A DNA stretch of 64,000 bases from Acanthornis magna (GCA_036785705.1 JAWUZG010000029.1:17836501-17900500), one strand, 5' to 3'; positions 25,028 to 35,698 are shown, counted from the first letter of the stretch. Numbers and translations: made by a program. Notes: generated by a model not told the origin, from the letters alone.

Positions 25028-28000
25028 GCATTATATTTTAAACCCTTAAAACTGCTTTTTTGGACCTTATGCTAAGTTGGTAGGGTCTGCTCTGCCCTTT
25101 GGACCTGCCAGCAAGCAGAGGCTATTGTCTAATCAAGGGGTGGTATTGTTCAATCAGAGAGGGAGATTATCTTCAGTGGCCATTCCATTGTTTTTCCAGT
25201 TATTTAGTAACTGGGGTTTGGTATCTCAAAGCTTGTCTTCATTTCAATCTAGCTTATAGTTTCTATATTCTCATCATCTTTTGCCAGGTAATCATATTTA
25301 TAAGACTTTCCTATTTCATCCTCCCCAACACAGCTTGATAATTACGCACCATATTGTTTTCCTTTGGCCAGGGATTAAGGACTAGTCTCAGGAATGCTCC
25401 TGGCTGGGAAGCAACATGTGTTAGGCAAGCAAAGAAGCAGTTTTTCATGAAGTTTCTTATTAGAATTGCCATTCTGATGGCAAAAACAAGTAAATACTCC
25501 ATGTGTTGACAGCATATGTACAGTGCACATCTCAAAGAAAGGCTTGAGAAGACTCCATAAGAAGCAGGAGTAAGGAGGAACAGTACCCTGAGGCTTCCAA
25601 CAAGATCTCATTCCTTTTGTCTGCTGTGGGTAAGTGGCATGCATTGTAGGAGGGGAGTCACAAAATACTGGAGTGCATTTTAAAGCCCTGAAATGGGACC
25701 TGACACATGTCAGGCACAGGAAACGTTGTACTGCAGAAGGAGTTCATGGCTGCCTCCATGGTCAGTAGCTGGGACTACTGAAAATCAAAATGCACCAGTC
25801 TGCAGGTACCCAGTAGGATATGTCAAGTGTACAGCTGAGCCTTGAGTCCTGCATCTTTGGGACCTTCTCGTTCTGACTGGTTGACATTCCTTGGGTAATC
25901 ACAGTCACAAGTCTCTCTAAAAACTGCTTCCTCCCCCCCGCCCCTTATGAAGGGTAGAGAGAAGTACTTGTAGTAGGGAAATACAAATGAGAAGTCCTGA
26001 CTAATTTCTTGGATATGACACCCACTGAGAAGGAAGTTTGGGTTCCCATCCCTGTTCCCAGTGCTACTACTTGGCACAAAAATATTAATTGACTAAAGCA
26101 TGATCCTGGCTGAGGTTACAGCACAGGTCTCTTCAAGATCAGTGCTCTCACTGCATTGTTGCTGGCTCCTTACTGGACCAGTGACTGTGCTCTCCTCTGC
26201 ATGACTGGCCAGTTTTGGCTTTGGCTGCTGAGCATCTGATGTGCTTTGTTTGATTGGGTCCTAAATGTTTTCTATTGCCAGGAAACCTCACAGTTCCCAT
26301 TGCCTGTAATCCAGTGCTAGCACTGTAGAGTTTTTGCTGTACCCTGTTTCTACAGGTAAAGCAGCATCACAGCCAGTGTCTATAAGTACAACTACACTGA
26401 AGTGAAGGGACTACCGTGAGTCATAGCCATGCAAGTTCTGCTGAGATCTGGCTTTAAAGTAGATATCTATCATGGGTGTGCATTTAAAAAAAATTCCTTT
26501 TTTAACCTTGACCAGCCTTAACTGCAACATGTAAATAAGGCAGTAGTAAATGAGTAAGGTGTAAATCTGAGTTAGCCCTTAGTCCTAGGAGGCATCAGAA
26601 GGAATTTGCTGATAAAGGGCAGCAGTACTTCCACCTTCCTGCTGAGCTGTGTTTTGGTTTACAGTCTGAGTTGCCAAGACCTCTTGTTGACCTGTAGGCT
26701 CCAGCTGTTCTGACTTGAATCATTTAAATTATTCATGTATGAATTATGAAGAAAACACCCAAATCTGAAACTCTGACCTCATTTAAATATTTAATTAGAA
26801 AAAAATTACAGGTAGAAGAGAAATAGCACTTGAAATGTATCACACTAAAATGCTTTTGGGAAGGCATTACCAATGTCTTGCAAGCAATAGACCTACAGAG
26901 AAGCTAGTACCACTTGCCAAACCTGGTAATACCTGGTAATGTCTGCACTGGAGTGGTTACTATTAATGTTTCTTGCCAGGGTTCATAAAGAGGTTGCATG
27001 CTGCAAATTGCTCAATTTGACTTTTTAAAATCTCATGTTATTTGGGTAGGGTTAAATGAAAACCAAATGTTGTAAATGTACTGGTGGGGCAGGGGGCTTA
27101 CATTTATTTCCTTGAGGACGAATCCCTGGAGCTTCTGGGTTATATTTGCTATTTGAAAGAAAAATATTTTCTGATAAGGAAGTAATTAGATGACTTCCTA
27201 GGTTACTCCTCTTTGGATGAAGGGATGAGGACTGCAATGAATGAGCTAAAATAACTTAAAATCTACAAATTTTCATTTACTTCCTTTTTTATAAGAAAAA
27301 AAATATTTGGCTTACCTCTTTACATTCTGAAAGACACCATTACCACTGCCAGCTTCTCAGGCCCTCAAAATTAATAACCACACTGAGGGAAAGACTGAGT
27401 TTTACTCGGTTTGTAATGTTTTGCATCTATAGGTTTCTTTCCAATAGCAAGAACTCATATTCTCTTTAAGTGAGTAAGGTGTTTCCTACTATCTCATGAC
27501 TCCAGGAACCAAACTTGTGGAAGGGCCAAAACTCTTGAGTCATGTGAAAAATATAGGCAATTGGGAAAGGATAGTAACTAGTAGAAGCAGTAATGAAGAA
27601 CCTCACCCTGAAACTCATGTTAAAGTCACTAGGACTTGGAAAAAGAACCTCCCCTGCTGGGGTTTGCTGCTGCCTTGGAGGCAGGAGCTCTGGCGGCAGC
27701 CTTTAGCTCTAGGAGGTCATTAATTCATGTCTTTCTCGTCTAGTGCTGCCTGTTCTCATGAAACCTGTGACAATATAACATCCTCAAAATTGGCCAATAC
27801 TTCTTATTTTTCAGCTGTTGTTTTCATTTGGGTTTAATTTTCTAATTATTGATTCAAAACTAGAATAGTAGATAAGGCTTTCTGATAGAAACCAGCATGC
27901 TCTTTTGAACTGGAGACAGTCACAAGGTCCTAAATAATGTATATTAAGAGCTACACTTGGTAAATCTCTATAGAGGGCTCTTTCAGATACCCATTCTCTT

Positions 28001-28114
28001 AAATAAAACAGATGGTATTTCTGAATACTGATTGCCAATAATGTAACCCTTAGAATAATTCTGCTTTCAGGTTGAGGTCACACAGCAAGCTTAGAGATAT
28101 TGTAAGTTGGGATA
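25028..28114. other. Unique sequence, nothing recognised
   Basis: No gene could be supported. The sequence immediately left of 28115 is the left flank of element A. Its last five bases (28115-28119, CTTTC) are the element's target duplication. Confidence 0.5.
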
Positions 28115-28119
28115 CTTTC

Positions 28120-29591
28120 TGTTGAAGGTTGAGGCGGGGGGAGTGGAATTTTTCCCATTCTGTTGCTAGGTAACTAATGACCGGTACTTAAGGGCCATCT
28201 GCTCTTACAAAAGAGACAAAGATTTTTGGCTAGGTTGAGCACAGGAACAAGAGATTGGGGGATTTGATAATGGAGGCACTGGCTAGCAGGTTTTTGGAGG
28301 AGAGAGCAGTGGGAAAAGGCAGCTGTCTGCTTTTTGGATGTGACTGCATAGGGGGCCTGTCTTTGCACTGTTTTTTCTCTGCCTGGTGGGTGATTTGTCC
28401 CAAGCAGGCCCAGAGACACTTCAGAGACAAAGTCAAAGAAGTGGGTATTTGCTTTATTCGGCGCCCGGGTCTGGGGGGATCGCTCCTCCAAACACACACA
28501 CCCCGGCACTTCCAACACACCATGTTATGGGTAAAATTCATGAAAATTCATCACATTCCCTGCAATAGGAGTGGTTATAAAAATCATTTCTTGGAAATCA
28601 TTAATATCATTAGCACGTGTGCCACCCATGCACTGTGTGTCCTGGTGGTCTTTGGGGGTCTTTTAATGATTAAGATCTGGTAGTCTTCATCACAATGCAC
28701 TTTTCACCTTTCTCTCTGGAGCATGTGCAGTCCTTGGTGGGATGATTCAGGGTTTCTGTACTGGCCTCAAACAGATTCTTGTCCCTCTTATCTTGACAAG
28801 ATTAAGGGACCTGGTATTTTTGAATTAGAATACACATACTCTGTCTCACAATAGTTAACTTGAGTTACCTATTGACTACCCGTTTCTCATGGGTGAGTTC
28901 TCACTTGGGGAAAGGGGGCACAGGATTCCGGCCCCTTCTACCCTCCGGGAGGGCGCATTTTCCCAGCTGCGCTGCAGCAGGGCGGGACCCGCCTGCCACC
29001 ACCCCCCGCCCTGCCTGCCGCCACCCCATGTCCTGCCTGTCGCCGCTCCACGCCCTGCCTGCCACAACTGTGGAGTTCTTGCCGCCTCCTCTGCTGGCTG
29101 GCACGGGTGGGCTGGCCCGGCCGCTCGATCTTCCTGCTTTGAGCTCCCGGCTGCGCCCCATCCATCTGCGCGCCACCCTGGTCCAGCCCATCTGCCATTA
29201 CGCATGTGAACACGGATCCAACCTTGCTCCACAGCGCCATCTGCAGCTGCGCAGGATCATTGCACCTGTCCTGCCGGTCTAGGAGCCCAACAGCGCCCCT
29301 GCTGGCTGTGATCATGACTGCACGAAACGGAAAGTGCCTGACAGCCCAGGGACATCTGCCACCAAGTTTTTTGTTTTGTTTACTGTTTTTTACCTTGTTT
29401 ACTGTTTTTGTTACTGATTGTTTACCTCATTCTAGATACTAGTAAAGAACTCTTATTCCTTTTCCCATACCTTTGCCTGAGAGCCCTTGAGTCCAAAGTT
29501 ACAATAATTCGGAGGGAAAGGGGTTCACATTCTCTGTTCTATGGAAGGTTCCCACCTTCCTTAGCAGATACCTGTCTATCAGAACAAGACA
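28120..29591 (+). repeat. Element A 5' LTR (LTR_A), with a nested LTR
   Basis: It starts TGTTGAAGG, ends AACAAGACA, and matches the solo LTR at 13654 and the minus-strand LTR at 49283. Its 1472-bp length is explained by a 496-bp insertion at 28394-28889; without it the LTR is about 976 bp. It is flanked on the left by CTTTC (28115-28119), which reappears beyond the minus-strand LTR_A at 49278-49282. A primer binding site follows it at 29597. It therefore is the 5' LTR of a provirus, not a solo LTR. The GC-rich repeats at about 28980-29065 are longer than in the solo copy. Confidence 0.92.
28394..28889 (-). repeat. Antisense solo LTR nested in the element A 5' LTR
   Basis: The 496-bp insert interrupts LTR_A; the other two copies read straight across this point. 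TGGGTGA occurs on both sides (28387-28393 and 28890-28896). Read on the minus strand it starts TGAGAAACGGG, has AATAAA (complement of 28453-28458) about 60 bp before its end, and ends GCTTGGGACA followed by AA. It has no coding content. It belongs to a family not otherwise seen in this window. The repeat length (7 bp by eye) suggests that the boundary is uncertain by one or two bases. Confidence 0.8.
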
Positions 29592-29596
29592 GATCT

Positions 29597-29614
29597 TGGT
29601 GCCCAATGTGAGGC
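29597..29614 (+). other. Primer binding site of element A
   Basis: TGGTGCCCAATGTGAGGC lies five bases after the end of LTR_A. It resembles primer sites complementary to the 3' end of a lysine tRNA (TGGCGCCCAACGTG type), with two differences that look like CpG transitions. The primer class is inferred from resemblance only. Confidence 0.75.
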
Positions 29615-29711
29615 TTGAGGGCATTGAGAGAAAAAAGGTGAAAAAGGAATAACAGTTTTTGAGAGACCCATTTTTAGTGTGCTGAACATAGAAACCTCAT
29701 TAAGCAGCACC

Positions 29712-31692
29712 ATGAGGTCTAGCATACCTTGGTTCGGCTGGCACATGCTCGTGGCCACGGTTTTCCCATTTGCAGCTCCCTATATAAACATGGGTCCTAT
29801 AACTAAGGCTATGGTGGTTGTTATCCAGTTCTCACAATGGGTCAATAAGGTGAGGAGTTCATGGATTTTTCGCGTCCTTTGAACGGCGGACACATGGTTA
29901 CACGGCTTTAACACCGTGAGTACATGTTTTTGGAGTCTGTTTGGTAATGGTACCTTTTGTGAGGAGATGACACCAGGGGGAGTTTTTTCTCAACCCTTCA
30001 CCCCTTTCTTTGGGCCTAACCTACCAGAGCTCGGAAGGTTCATATACTCTCTAAATGCTAATGACGTCGTATAGTGGTTGGCGTTGCTGATAGGTCTGCT
30101 CAACTTTGCATTCTGAGAAACGGGGAGACTGCCCTGGGTAACCACTCTAACAGCTGCCCCAGGGAATAAGAATGCCGCCCCAGAGACTAGGGATGTTGCC
30201 ACAGAGACTAGGGATGTTGCCACAGAAACGGGATGTTGCCACAGAAACTAGGGATGCTGCCACAGAGACTAGGGGTGCAGTTCCAGAGACTAGGGATGCT
30301 GCTACCGAGCCTGAGGTTGTCCCAGAGCCTGAGAGTACCCCCAAACCTGACCCTGTCCCTGAGCCTGACCCTGCCCCACGGCCTGACCCTGTCCAACAGC
30401 CTGCCCCAGAAATGAACCAACCAAATTGGATGGAGGTAATGGAGGAAAAGATGCATCAGGTGTTGAGGGAATACACTTCCTCAGCTGGTGGGAAACCCTC
30501 TCCTTGCCCCACAGGGGAAGAGTTGGATGGTACAGCAGAGGAATCCACGGACGTTACAACCATCCAGATTCCAGCTGGACCACAAGGGCAGTCACAGCCA
30601 GCAGCAGTTGCCCCTGTGCAGCGGAGGAAGTATAAGACCAAATCGGTATGCCCAGAACTGATGGGGAACCATGGACCTTCACAACCAGCAGGGGAGCCTA
30701 AGCCTATAATCATCACCGAGTCCCTACAGTACAAAACTATCCATAATCTGTGAAATGACATTGTGCGACGGGGGCGCGAGGCTTTCTCAACCTGGTTACT
30801 TCGGGTTTGGGACCTTATGGGCCCAGGTATGCAGCTAGATGGTGGTGAGGCCAGGAATTTGGGAGCCTTGGCCCAGGATGTAGGTGTTGACAAGGTGTTC
30901 ATGAGGGAGACAGGACCCCTTTCTCTCTGGGAAAGGCTTTTAATGAGTGTAAGAGAGGGGTTTGTTCACAAAGACAGAATGCAGGAGAACTACTGCAGAC
31001 TGCCCTGGAAGACTGTTGAGGAAGGGATCCAACGGCTGAGAGAAGTGGCAATGCTGGAGGTGCTTTTTGGGAGGGACGGACAGCACGAAAATGATCCTGA
31101 CAAGGTCAGGTGCACAAGGCAAATGTTGTGGAACCTGGCAAGTCTAGGGCCAACCCAATATGCCACCTACATTGCAACGATTAATGCCAATGACAACCGT
31201 GAGACAGTAAGCTCTGTAGCTGACAAGCTCAGGTATTACGCAAGTGTGATCAATGGCCCAATGTAGGCTCAGGTCTCTGCTGTGGTTAAGGAGTTGAAGG
31301 AGGAGATGAGGGAGATGAGGAAGGAGATGAGGGAGGAGATGGAGGAGATGAAGAAAAACAGTGTGGCACCAATGAAAGTCACAGGCCCTAACACCAGAGC
31401 CCGACATCCCCCAGCTAGAGAAAGAGGGTACACCCCACGAGCTGAGTTGTGGTTCTTTCTGCATGACCATGGGGAAGACAGTAAAAGGTGGGATGGGAAG
31501 CCCACTTCTGTCCTGGAAGCACAGGTGCATCAGCTTAAGGAGGACAACACTAGCTGAGGGAGTTCTGCCAAAACCAAGGTAGCCTCAGCTTCCCGTAGCC
31601 GACCTGCTGAGTACAACAGGAGGGAAGATGATGTGTCAGATTCCCTTGATGGAGGAATGTATGCCCAAGAAGGGAATGATAACCAGGGTTAG
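29712..31692 (+). pseudogene. gag: Element A gag (degenerate)
   Basis: The reading frame appears to start at the ATG at 29712 (context AGCACCATG) and stays in one register until a 2-bp loss inside a 21-bp tandem repeat near 30225. From there it runs in a second register through to the TAG at 31690-31692. In-frame stops lie at 29880, near 30073 and 30110, and at 30751, 31264 and 31555. The middle part (30600-31260) and the C-terminal part share blocks with element B gag, including RGYTPRAELWFFL and a KTKS motif. A charged, coiled-coil-like segment lies at about 31275-31350. I see no CCHC zinc knuckle. The N-terminal half differs from that of element B: here it is hydrophobic and then repeat- and proline-rich. 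Gag would form the particle core. This copy cannot be translated whole. Confidence 0.8.
30177..30305 (+). repeat. 21-bp tandem repeat in element A gag
   Basis: About six units of roughly GCCACAGAGACTAGGGATGTT encode a seven-residue period (ATETRDV and variants). The third unit is 19 bp long, which shifts the frame. The following 100 bp encode a Pro-Glu/Asp-rich run. Element B gag has no such repeat at the corresponding place. Confidence 0.9.
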
Positions 31693-31717
31693 AGGGGCCC
31701 TACCTCTAGCCAGGTAG
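31690..31717 (+). promoter_or_regulatory. Candidate gag-pro stop-readthrough signal, element A
   Basis: A TAG (31690-31692) ends gag, and pro follows in the same frame. After a 7-base spacer, CTACCT (31700-31705) and AGGTAG (31712-31717) form a perfect 6-bp stem with a 6-base loop. Element B has the same stop, spacer and stem at 35671-35698 with one G-U pair. Some retroviruses express pro-pol by reading through such a UAG. Function here is inference. Confidence 0.5.
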
Positions 31718-32130
31718 AGGCATGGGAAAACCGTGTCTTTTGGACTGTGTGGATTCGATGGCCTGGTACATCAGAGCCACAAAAATATGAAGCATTGGTT
31801 GATACAGGTGCGCAGTGTACCCTAATGCCATCGGGACATGTTGGGGCGGAGCCCATTTCTATTGCTGGGGTGACAGGGGGATCACAAGGGATGACTCTGG
31901 TGGAAGCCGAGGTGAGCTTGACTGGGAAGGAGTGGCAGAAACATCCCGTTGTGACTGGTCCAAAGGCCTCGTGTATTCTGGGCATAGATTTCCTCTGGAA
32001 TGGCTATTTCAAAGACCCGAAAAAACTCAGGTGGGCTTTTGGAATAGCTGCTGTTGAGGCAGAGGGCATTAGGCAATTGAACACCTTGCCTGGACTATCA
32101 GAGAACCCTTCTGCTGCTGGACTTTTGAAA
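31693..32130 (+). pseudogene. pro: Element A aspartic protease (pro)
   Basis: This follows the gag TAG in the same frame. It contains the retroviral aspartic protease active-site motif as VDTGAQCTLMPS (31798-31833) and further on GIDFLWNGYF, where a second conserved block of the family is expected. No stop lies within the domain, so this is the best preserved part of the element. The protease would cleave Gag-Pol. The lead-in from 31693 to about 31746 contains the candidate readthrough hairpin. It continues without a break into the reverse transcriptase. The boundary at 32130 is approximate. Confidence 0.85.
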
Positions 32131-33190
32131 GTGGAGGAACAACGGGTACCAATTGCTACCTCGACAGTGCACCACCGGCAGTATCGAATGAATCGAGATG
32201 CTGTAATTCCCATTCACAAAATGATCCGTGAGCTGGAGAGCCAAGGGGTGGTCAGCAAGGCCCACTCACCCTTCAACAGCCCCATCTGGCCTGTGCGCAG
32301 ATCTGATGGAGATTGGAGATTGTCTGTGGACTATTGTGCTTTGAATGAGGTGACTTCACCGCTGAGCGCTGCTGTGCCAGACATGCTGGAGCTCCAGTAT
32401 GACCTGGAGTCCAAGGCAGCAAAGTGGTACGCCACTATTGACATCGCGACTGCATTTTTCTCTATTCCTCTGGCAGCAGAGTGCAGGCCTCAGTTTGCTT
32501 TTACCTGGGGGGGCGTGCAGTACATCTGGAACTGATTGCCCCAGGGGTGGAAACACAGTCCCACCATCTGCCATGGACTGGTCCAGGCTGCACTGGAAAA
32601 GGGTGAGGCTCTGGAACATCTGCAGTACATCAATGACATCATTGTGTGGGGGGACACAGCAGAAGAAGTGTTCGAGAAAGGAGAGAAAATCATCCAGATT
32701 CTTCTGGAAACCAGTTTCACCATCAAAAGGAGCAAAGTCAAGAGGCCTGCCAGAGAGATCCAGTTCCTGGGGGTGAAGTGGCAAGATGGACGGTGTCAGA
32801 TTCCCACCGAGGTCATCAATAAGATCACAGCGATGTCCCCACCAACCAACAAGAAGGAGACACAAGCTTTCCTAGGCATCATAGGTTCCTGGAGGATACA
32901 CATCCCTGAGTGCAGCCAGATTGTCATCCCTCTTTACCTGGTGACATGGAAGAAGAATGATTTCCACTGGGGCCCTGAACAACAACAAGCCTTCGCCCAG
33001 ATCAAGCAAGAGATTGCTCATGCGGTAGCCCTTGGCCCAGTCGGGACAGGAGCAGAAATGAAGAATATGCTCTACTCTGCAGCTGGGGGCAATGGTCTGT
33101 CCTGGAGCCTTTGGGAGAAGGTGCCTGGCGAGACTCGGGGTCGTCCACTGGGATTCTGGAGCTGAAGTTACAGAGGGTCCGAATCCAAAA
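32131..33190 (+). pseudogene. pol: Element A reverse transcriptase, truncated by LTR_B
   Basis: It is in the same frame as pro. Conserved RT blocks are present: an SPFNSPIWPV block near 32270, WRLSVDY (about 32314), and IDIATAFFSIPLA (about 32440). The catalytic YxDD block near 32626 reads YIND, so the first aspartate is replaced. In-frame TGA stops lie at 32533 and 33163. The connection region follows to 33165, and 25 further bases continue in frame before LTR_B begins at 33191. The RNase H and integrase portions are missing here; they are found on the minus strand at 52057-50368. RT would copy the RNA genome into DNA. This copy is dead. Confidence 0.9.
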
Positions 33191-33804
33191 TGTCCTGGAG
33201 TGACAGCATGAAGCCACTATTCCTTAACTGTTTGCTTAATGTCCAGGGTGGCGGCACCTTTAAGGTGAGCCCAGGGGGTGGGGCTGGAGCTGTGGCAGTT
33301 CAACAGACCAGACGGGCTCGAGCAGCAGCTGACAACGGCTGGGTCCAATGGCCTGAGGGAGCCTGGGGAGAAGGTGCTGCGCTGGTGCTCTTCTGCTCTC
33401 CTGCTTTCCTGCCCTTCTGCCCTGTTGCTCTTCTGCCCTGCTCTCCCCCAAGTGCTTGAAGGACGTGTTTTTGCTGGTTTGGTTGTTTTTCCCTCCCTTG
33501 GTCTCACTGTCCCCTTACCCTCCTCTCCAGCCCCAGCGGGGGGCCTTTGGAGTGGCTCTGTTGGCCCCGGTCCCATCTTGGGGAAAACCTGCAGCCCCTA
33601 GCATGCACCCGTTTTTCCTTTTCCCCTCTCTGTTTTTTTTCTTTTGTGGCTGTTGTTTGTGTTAACCAATAGTTTAATTTTGTTGTGTTAATAAATATTT
33701 CCGGGTTTTTGTCACTTTCATTTGCTGCCTTTTCTTCTTCTCAAGAGGAGGTGCCCTATCCCAGAGTGCCTCCTCCTGAGACCTTTGGCTTCGAAACTGG
33801 GACA
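33191..33804 (+). repeat. LTR_B, 5' LTR of element B
   Basis: The 614-bp LTR starts TGTCCTGGAG and ends AACTGGGACA. It has a pyrimidine-rich repeat section at about 33388-33450 and an AATAAA signal at 33690-33695. It is closer to the minus-strand LTR_B at 52058-52675 than to the 3' LTR at 38992-39576: it shares with the former a 35-40-bp pyrimidine segment and a GGAGTGG block that the 3' LTR lacks. Confidence 0.93.
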
Positions 33805-33811
33805 AAGAATT

Positions 33812-33830
33812 TGGCGCCCAACGTGAGACA
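33812..33830 (+). other. Primer binding site of element B
   Basis: TGGCGCCCAACGTGAGACA lies seven bases after the LTR. Its first 14 bases match the lysine-tRNA type of primer site. It is better preserved than the element A site. Confidence 0.8.
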
Positions 33831-33887
33831 CATGAAAGTGAGAAAAAAACCCACTCTGTATTGAAGAAACAGCAATAGGAAGCCACC

Positions 33888-35673
33888 ATGCTGTTGGATA
33901 CAATAACTTTTTTCTGTAATCTGGCTATAAGCTTATGTCCACAGCTATTGACAGTCGGGTCCCTGGCTTATACCTTTTACAAGTCACTAATAAGAATCAG
34001 GTCCACCATCTTAATGTGCCTGATGTTACAGTTTTTTGGAGTGTAATGGATGTGATGGAAGTGATTGAGAATACATATGCTATGTTGGTTTCCCATTCTG
34101 GCCTGGGTAAGTTCCTTCTGGAATGTATCAGCAATTACACCCAGTTTGTTAGGGGAAAATCAGGGGATGATAGCTCCCAGCCCTTCATTTCCTTCTTCCC
34201 CTTCAGGTCTGGCCCATCACCTTTCCAAAATGTTCAATTCCCTCTGGATATCAAAGACACCATCTTTTTTTATCCTATCTATATGTAGTTTCCAGCTTGT
34301 CCAAACTAAGGGCTGAGATTTCCAGAGGGGTTGCACAGATACTTGCCCCAGTTAGGGAAAATCTTAAGTGATGTGGGGTATGGGAGGAAATAGACCAGAC
34401 CTTAAAGCAGTTTTCAGACCCAGTAGCTAGGGACTTCCCTGTTGACCAGATTAAGAATCCAGCCAAGGTAGGGAAGTACTTAAAGGAAAACTGCATTAAC
34501 AACACTGATGAAAAGAAGAGGCTCATTGCACTGTGTTGGGCCCTGGCTAATGCATATCGTGTGCTGCTCAATACCGTAGGGCAGGAGAACAAGTCTGTTA
34601 ACACCCCAGTCATTTCAGCTGGAGCGAAGACAGGTGGAGAGCCTAAACCAGTAACAGTCACCCCTGTCCAGAGAAGAAAGTGTAAGACCAAATCCATTTG
34701 CCCAGCGGATGATGAGGGGAAGCCAGGACCTTTGCATCCAACACCGGAATCTGAGCCAGAAATAATCACTGAGTCCCTCTCCATAGAAAGCCTTCATACA
34801 TTGAGAAAAGACTATACCTGGAGGCTTGATGAGATGATACTGAGTTGGCTGGTACGAATCTGGGATGCTGCAGGTGATGGTATGATTCTGGATGGCACTG
34901 AAGCGAGGCATTTGGGATCCCTGTCACGCGATTCAAGTGTTGATCAAGGGATGACAAGGGGGCCCGAAGCTCTCAGCCTCTGGACAAGACTCTTAAGAAG
35001 TGTGAAGGATAGATACCTCTGCTGAGAAGATCTCCAGCTGCAGCTAAACCCCTGGAAGACCACGGAGCAAGGGATTCAGTGCCTGAGAGAACTGGTGGTG
35101 ATAGAGATCATATTCTCAGAAGACCAGACTGTTAGGAGCCCTGACATGGTGAAATGTACACCTGTAATGTGGCTGAAACTTGCAAGACATGCACCACCAG
35201 AGTACACCCCTGCTCTTGCAATGATGTCATGGAATTACAGGGAAGAGACAGTGAGTGCCATGGTGAGGAGGCTCTGGGCATATGCAGACACTGTGCACGG
35301 ACCAACACACACCAGAATCGCAGTTGTGGAAAAGAATCTGTCTGAAACCATATAGAAGATGGAAGATAGGATGGAGAAGACTCACCAGAAACTCAGGAAG
35401 GAGTTGAAGGAGGGCTTTCTTCAAGTGACATTAGTACAGACCAGAGGCCCTATTACTAGAAGCAGACGTCCTGCAGCTAGAGAGAGAGGATACACCCCAA
35501 GAGCTGAACTATGGTTCTTCCTGTGTGACCATGGGGAAGACATGAGGAGGTGGGATGGAAAACCAACTTCTGTCCTCGCAGCACGGGTGCGTGAATTGAA
35601 AGATGGTAATGCTCAGAGAGGGAGTTCCACCAGAAGGGAAGTAGCTCGAGTTTCAAATGACAACCAGAATTAG
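33888..35673 (+). pseudogene. gag: Element B gag (degenerate)
   Basis: The ATG at 33888 has a strong context (GCCACCATG) and opens a hydrophobic frame that stops after about 52 codons. The recognisable gag part runs from about 34285 to the TAG at 35671-35673 in one register. It has stops near 34368, at 35023 and at 35353. Shared blocks with element A gag include RRKCKTKS near 34670, a tryptophan-rich block near 34840, and RGYTPRAELWFFL near 35490. The segment 34380-34600 encodes a helical, charged stretch with no counterpart in element A. No zinc knuckle is seen. The product would be the particle core. The copy is inactive. Confidence 0.8.
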
Positions 35674-35698
35674 AGGAGCCCTGCCTCTAGCCAGGTAG
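35671..35698 (+). promoter_or_regulatory. Candidate gag-pro stop-readthrough signal, element B
   Basis: The TAG is followed by a 7-base spacer and a stem CTGCCT (35681-35686) / AGGTAG (35693-35698) with loop CTAGCC. One A-U pair of element A is a G-U pair here. An alternative overlapping stem, GCCTCT/AGAGGC, is also possible. The position matches element A exactly. Confidence 0.5.

Noticed and set aside
28860..29315. Five overlapping frames on both strands.
   Set aside because: Same GC-rich LTR_A composition effect. Not a gene.
29712..31692. A domesticated gag gene.
   Set aside because: Several in-frame stops and a frameshift, with no intact domain-length frame.
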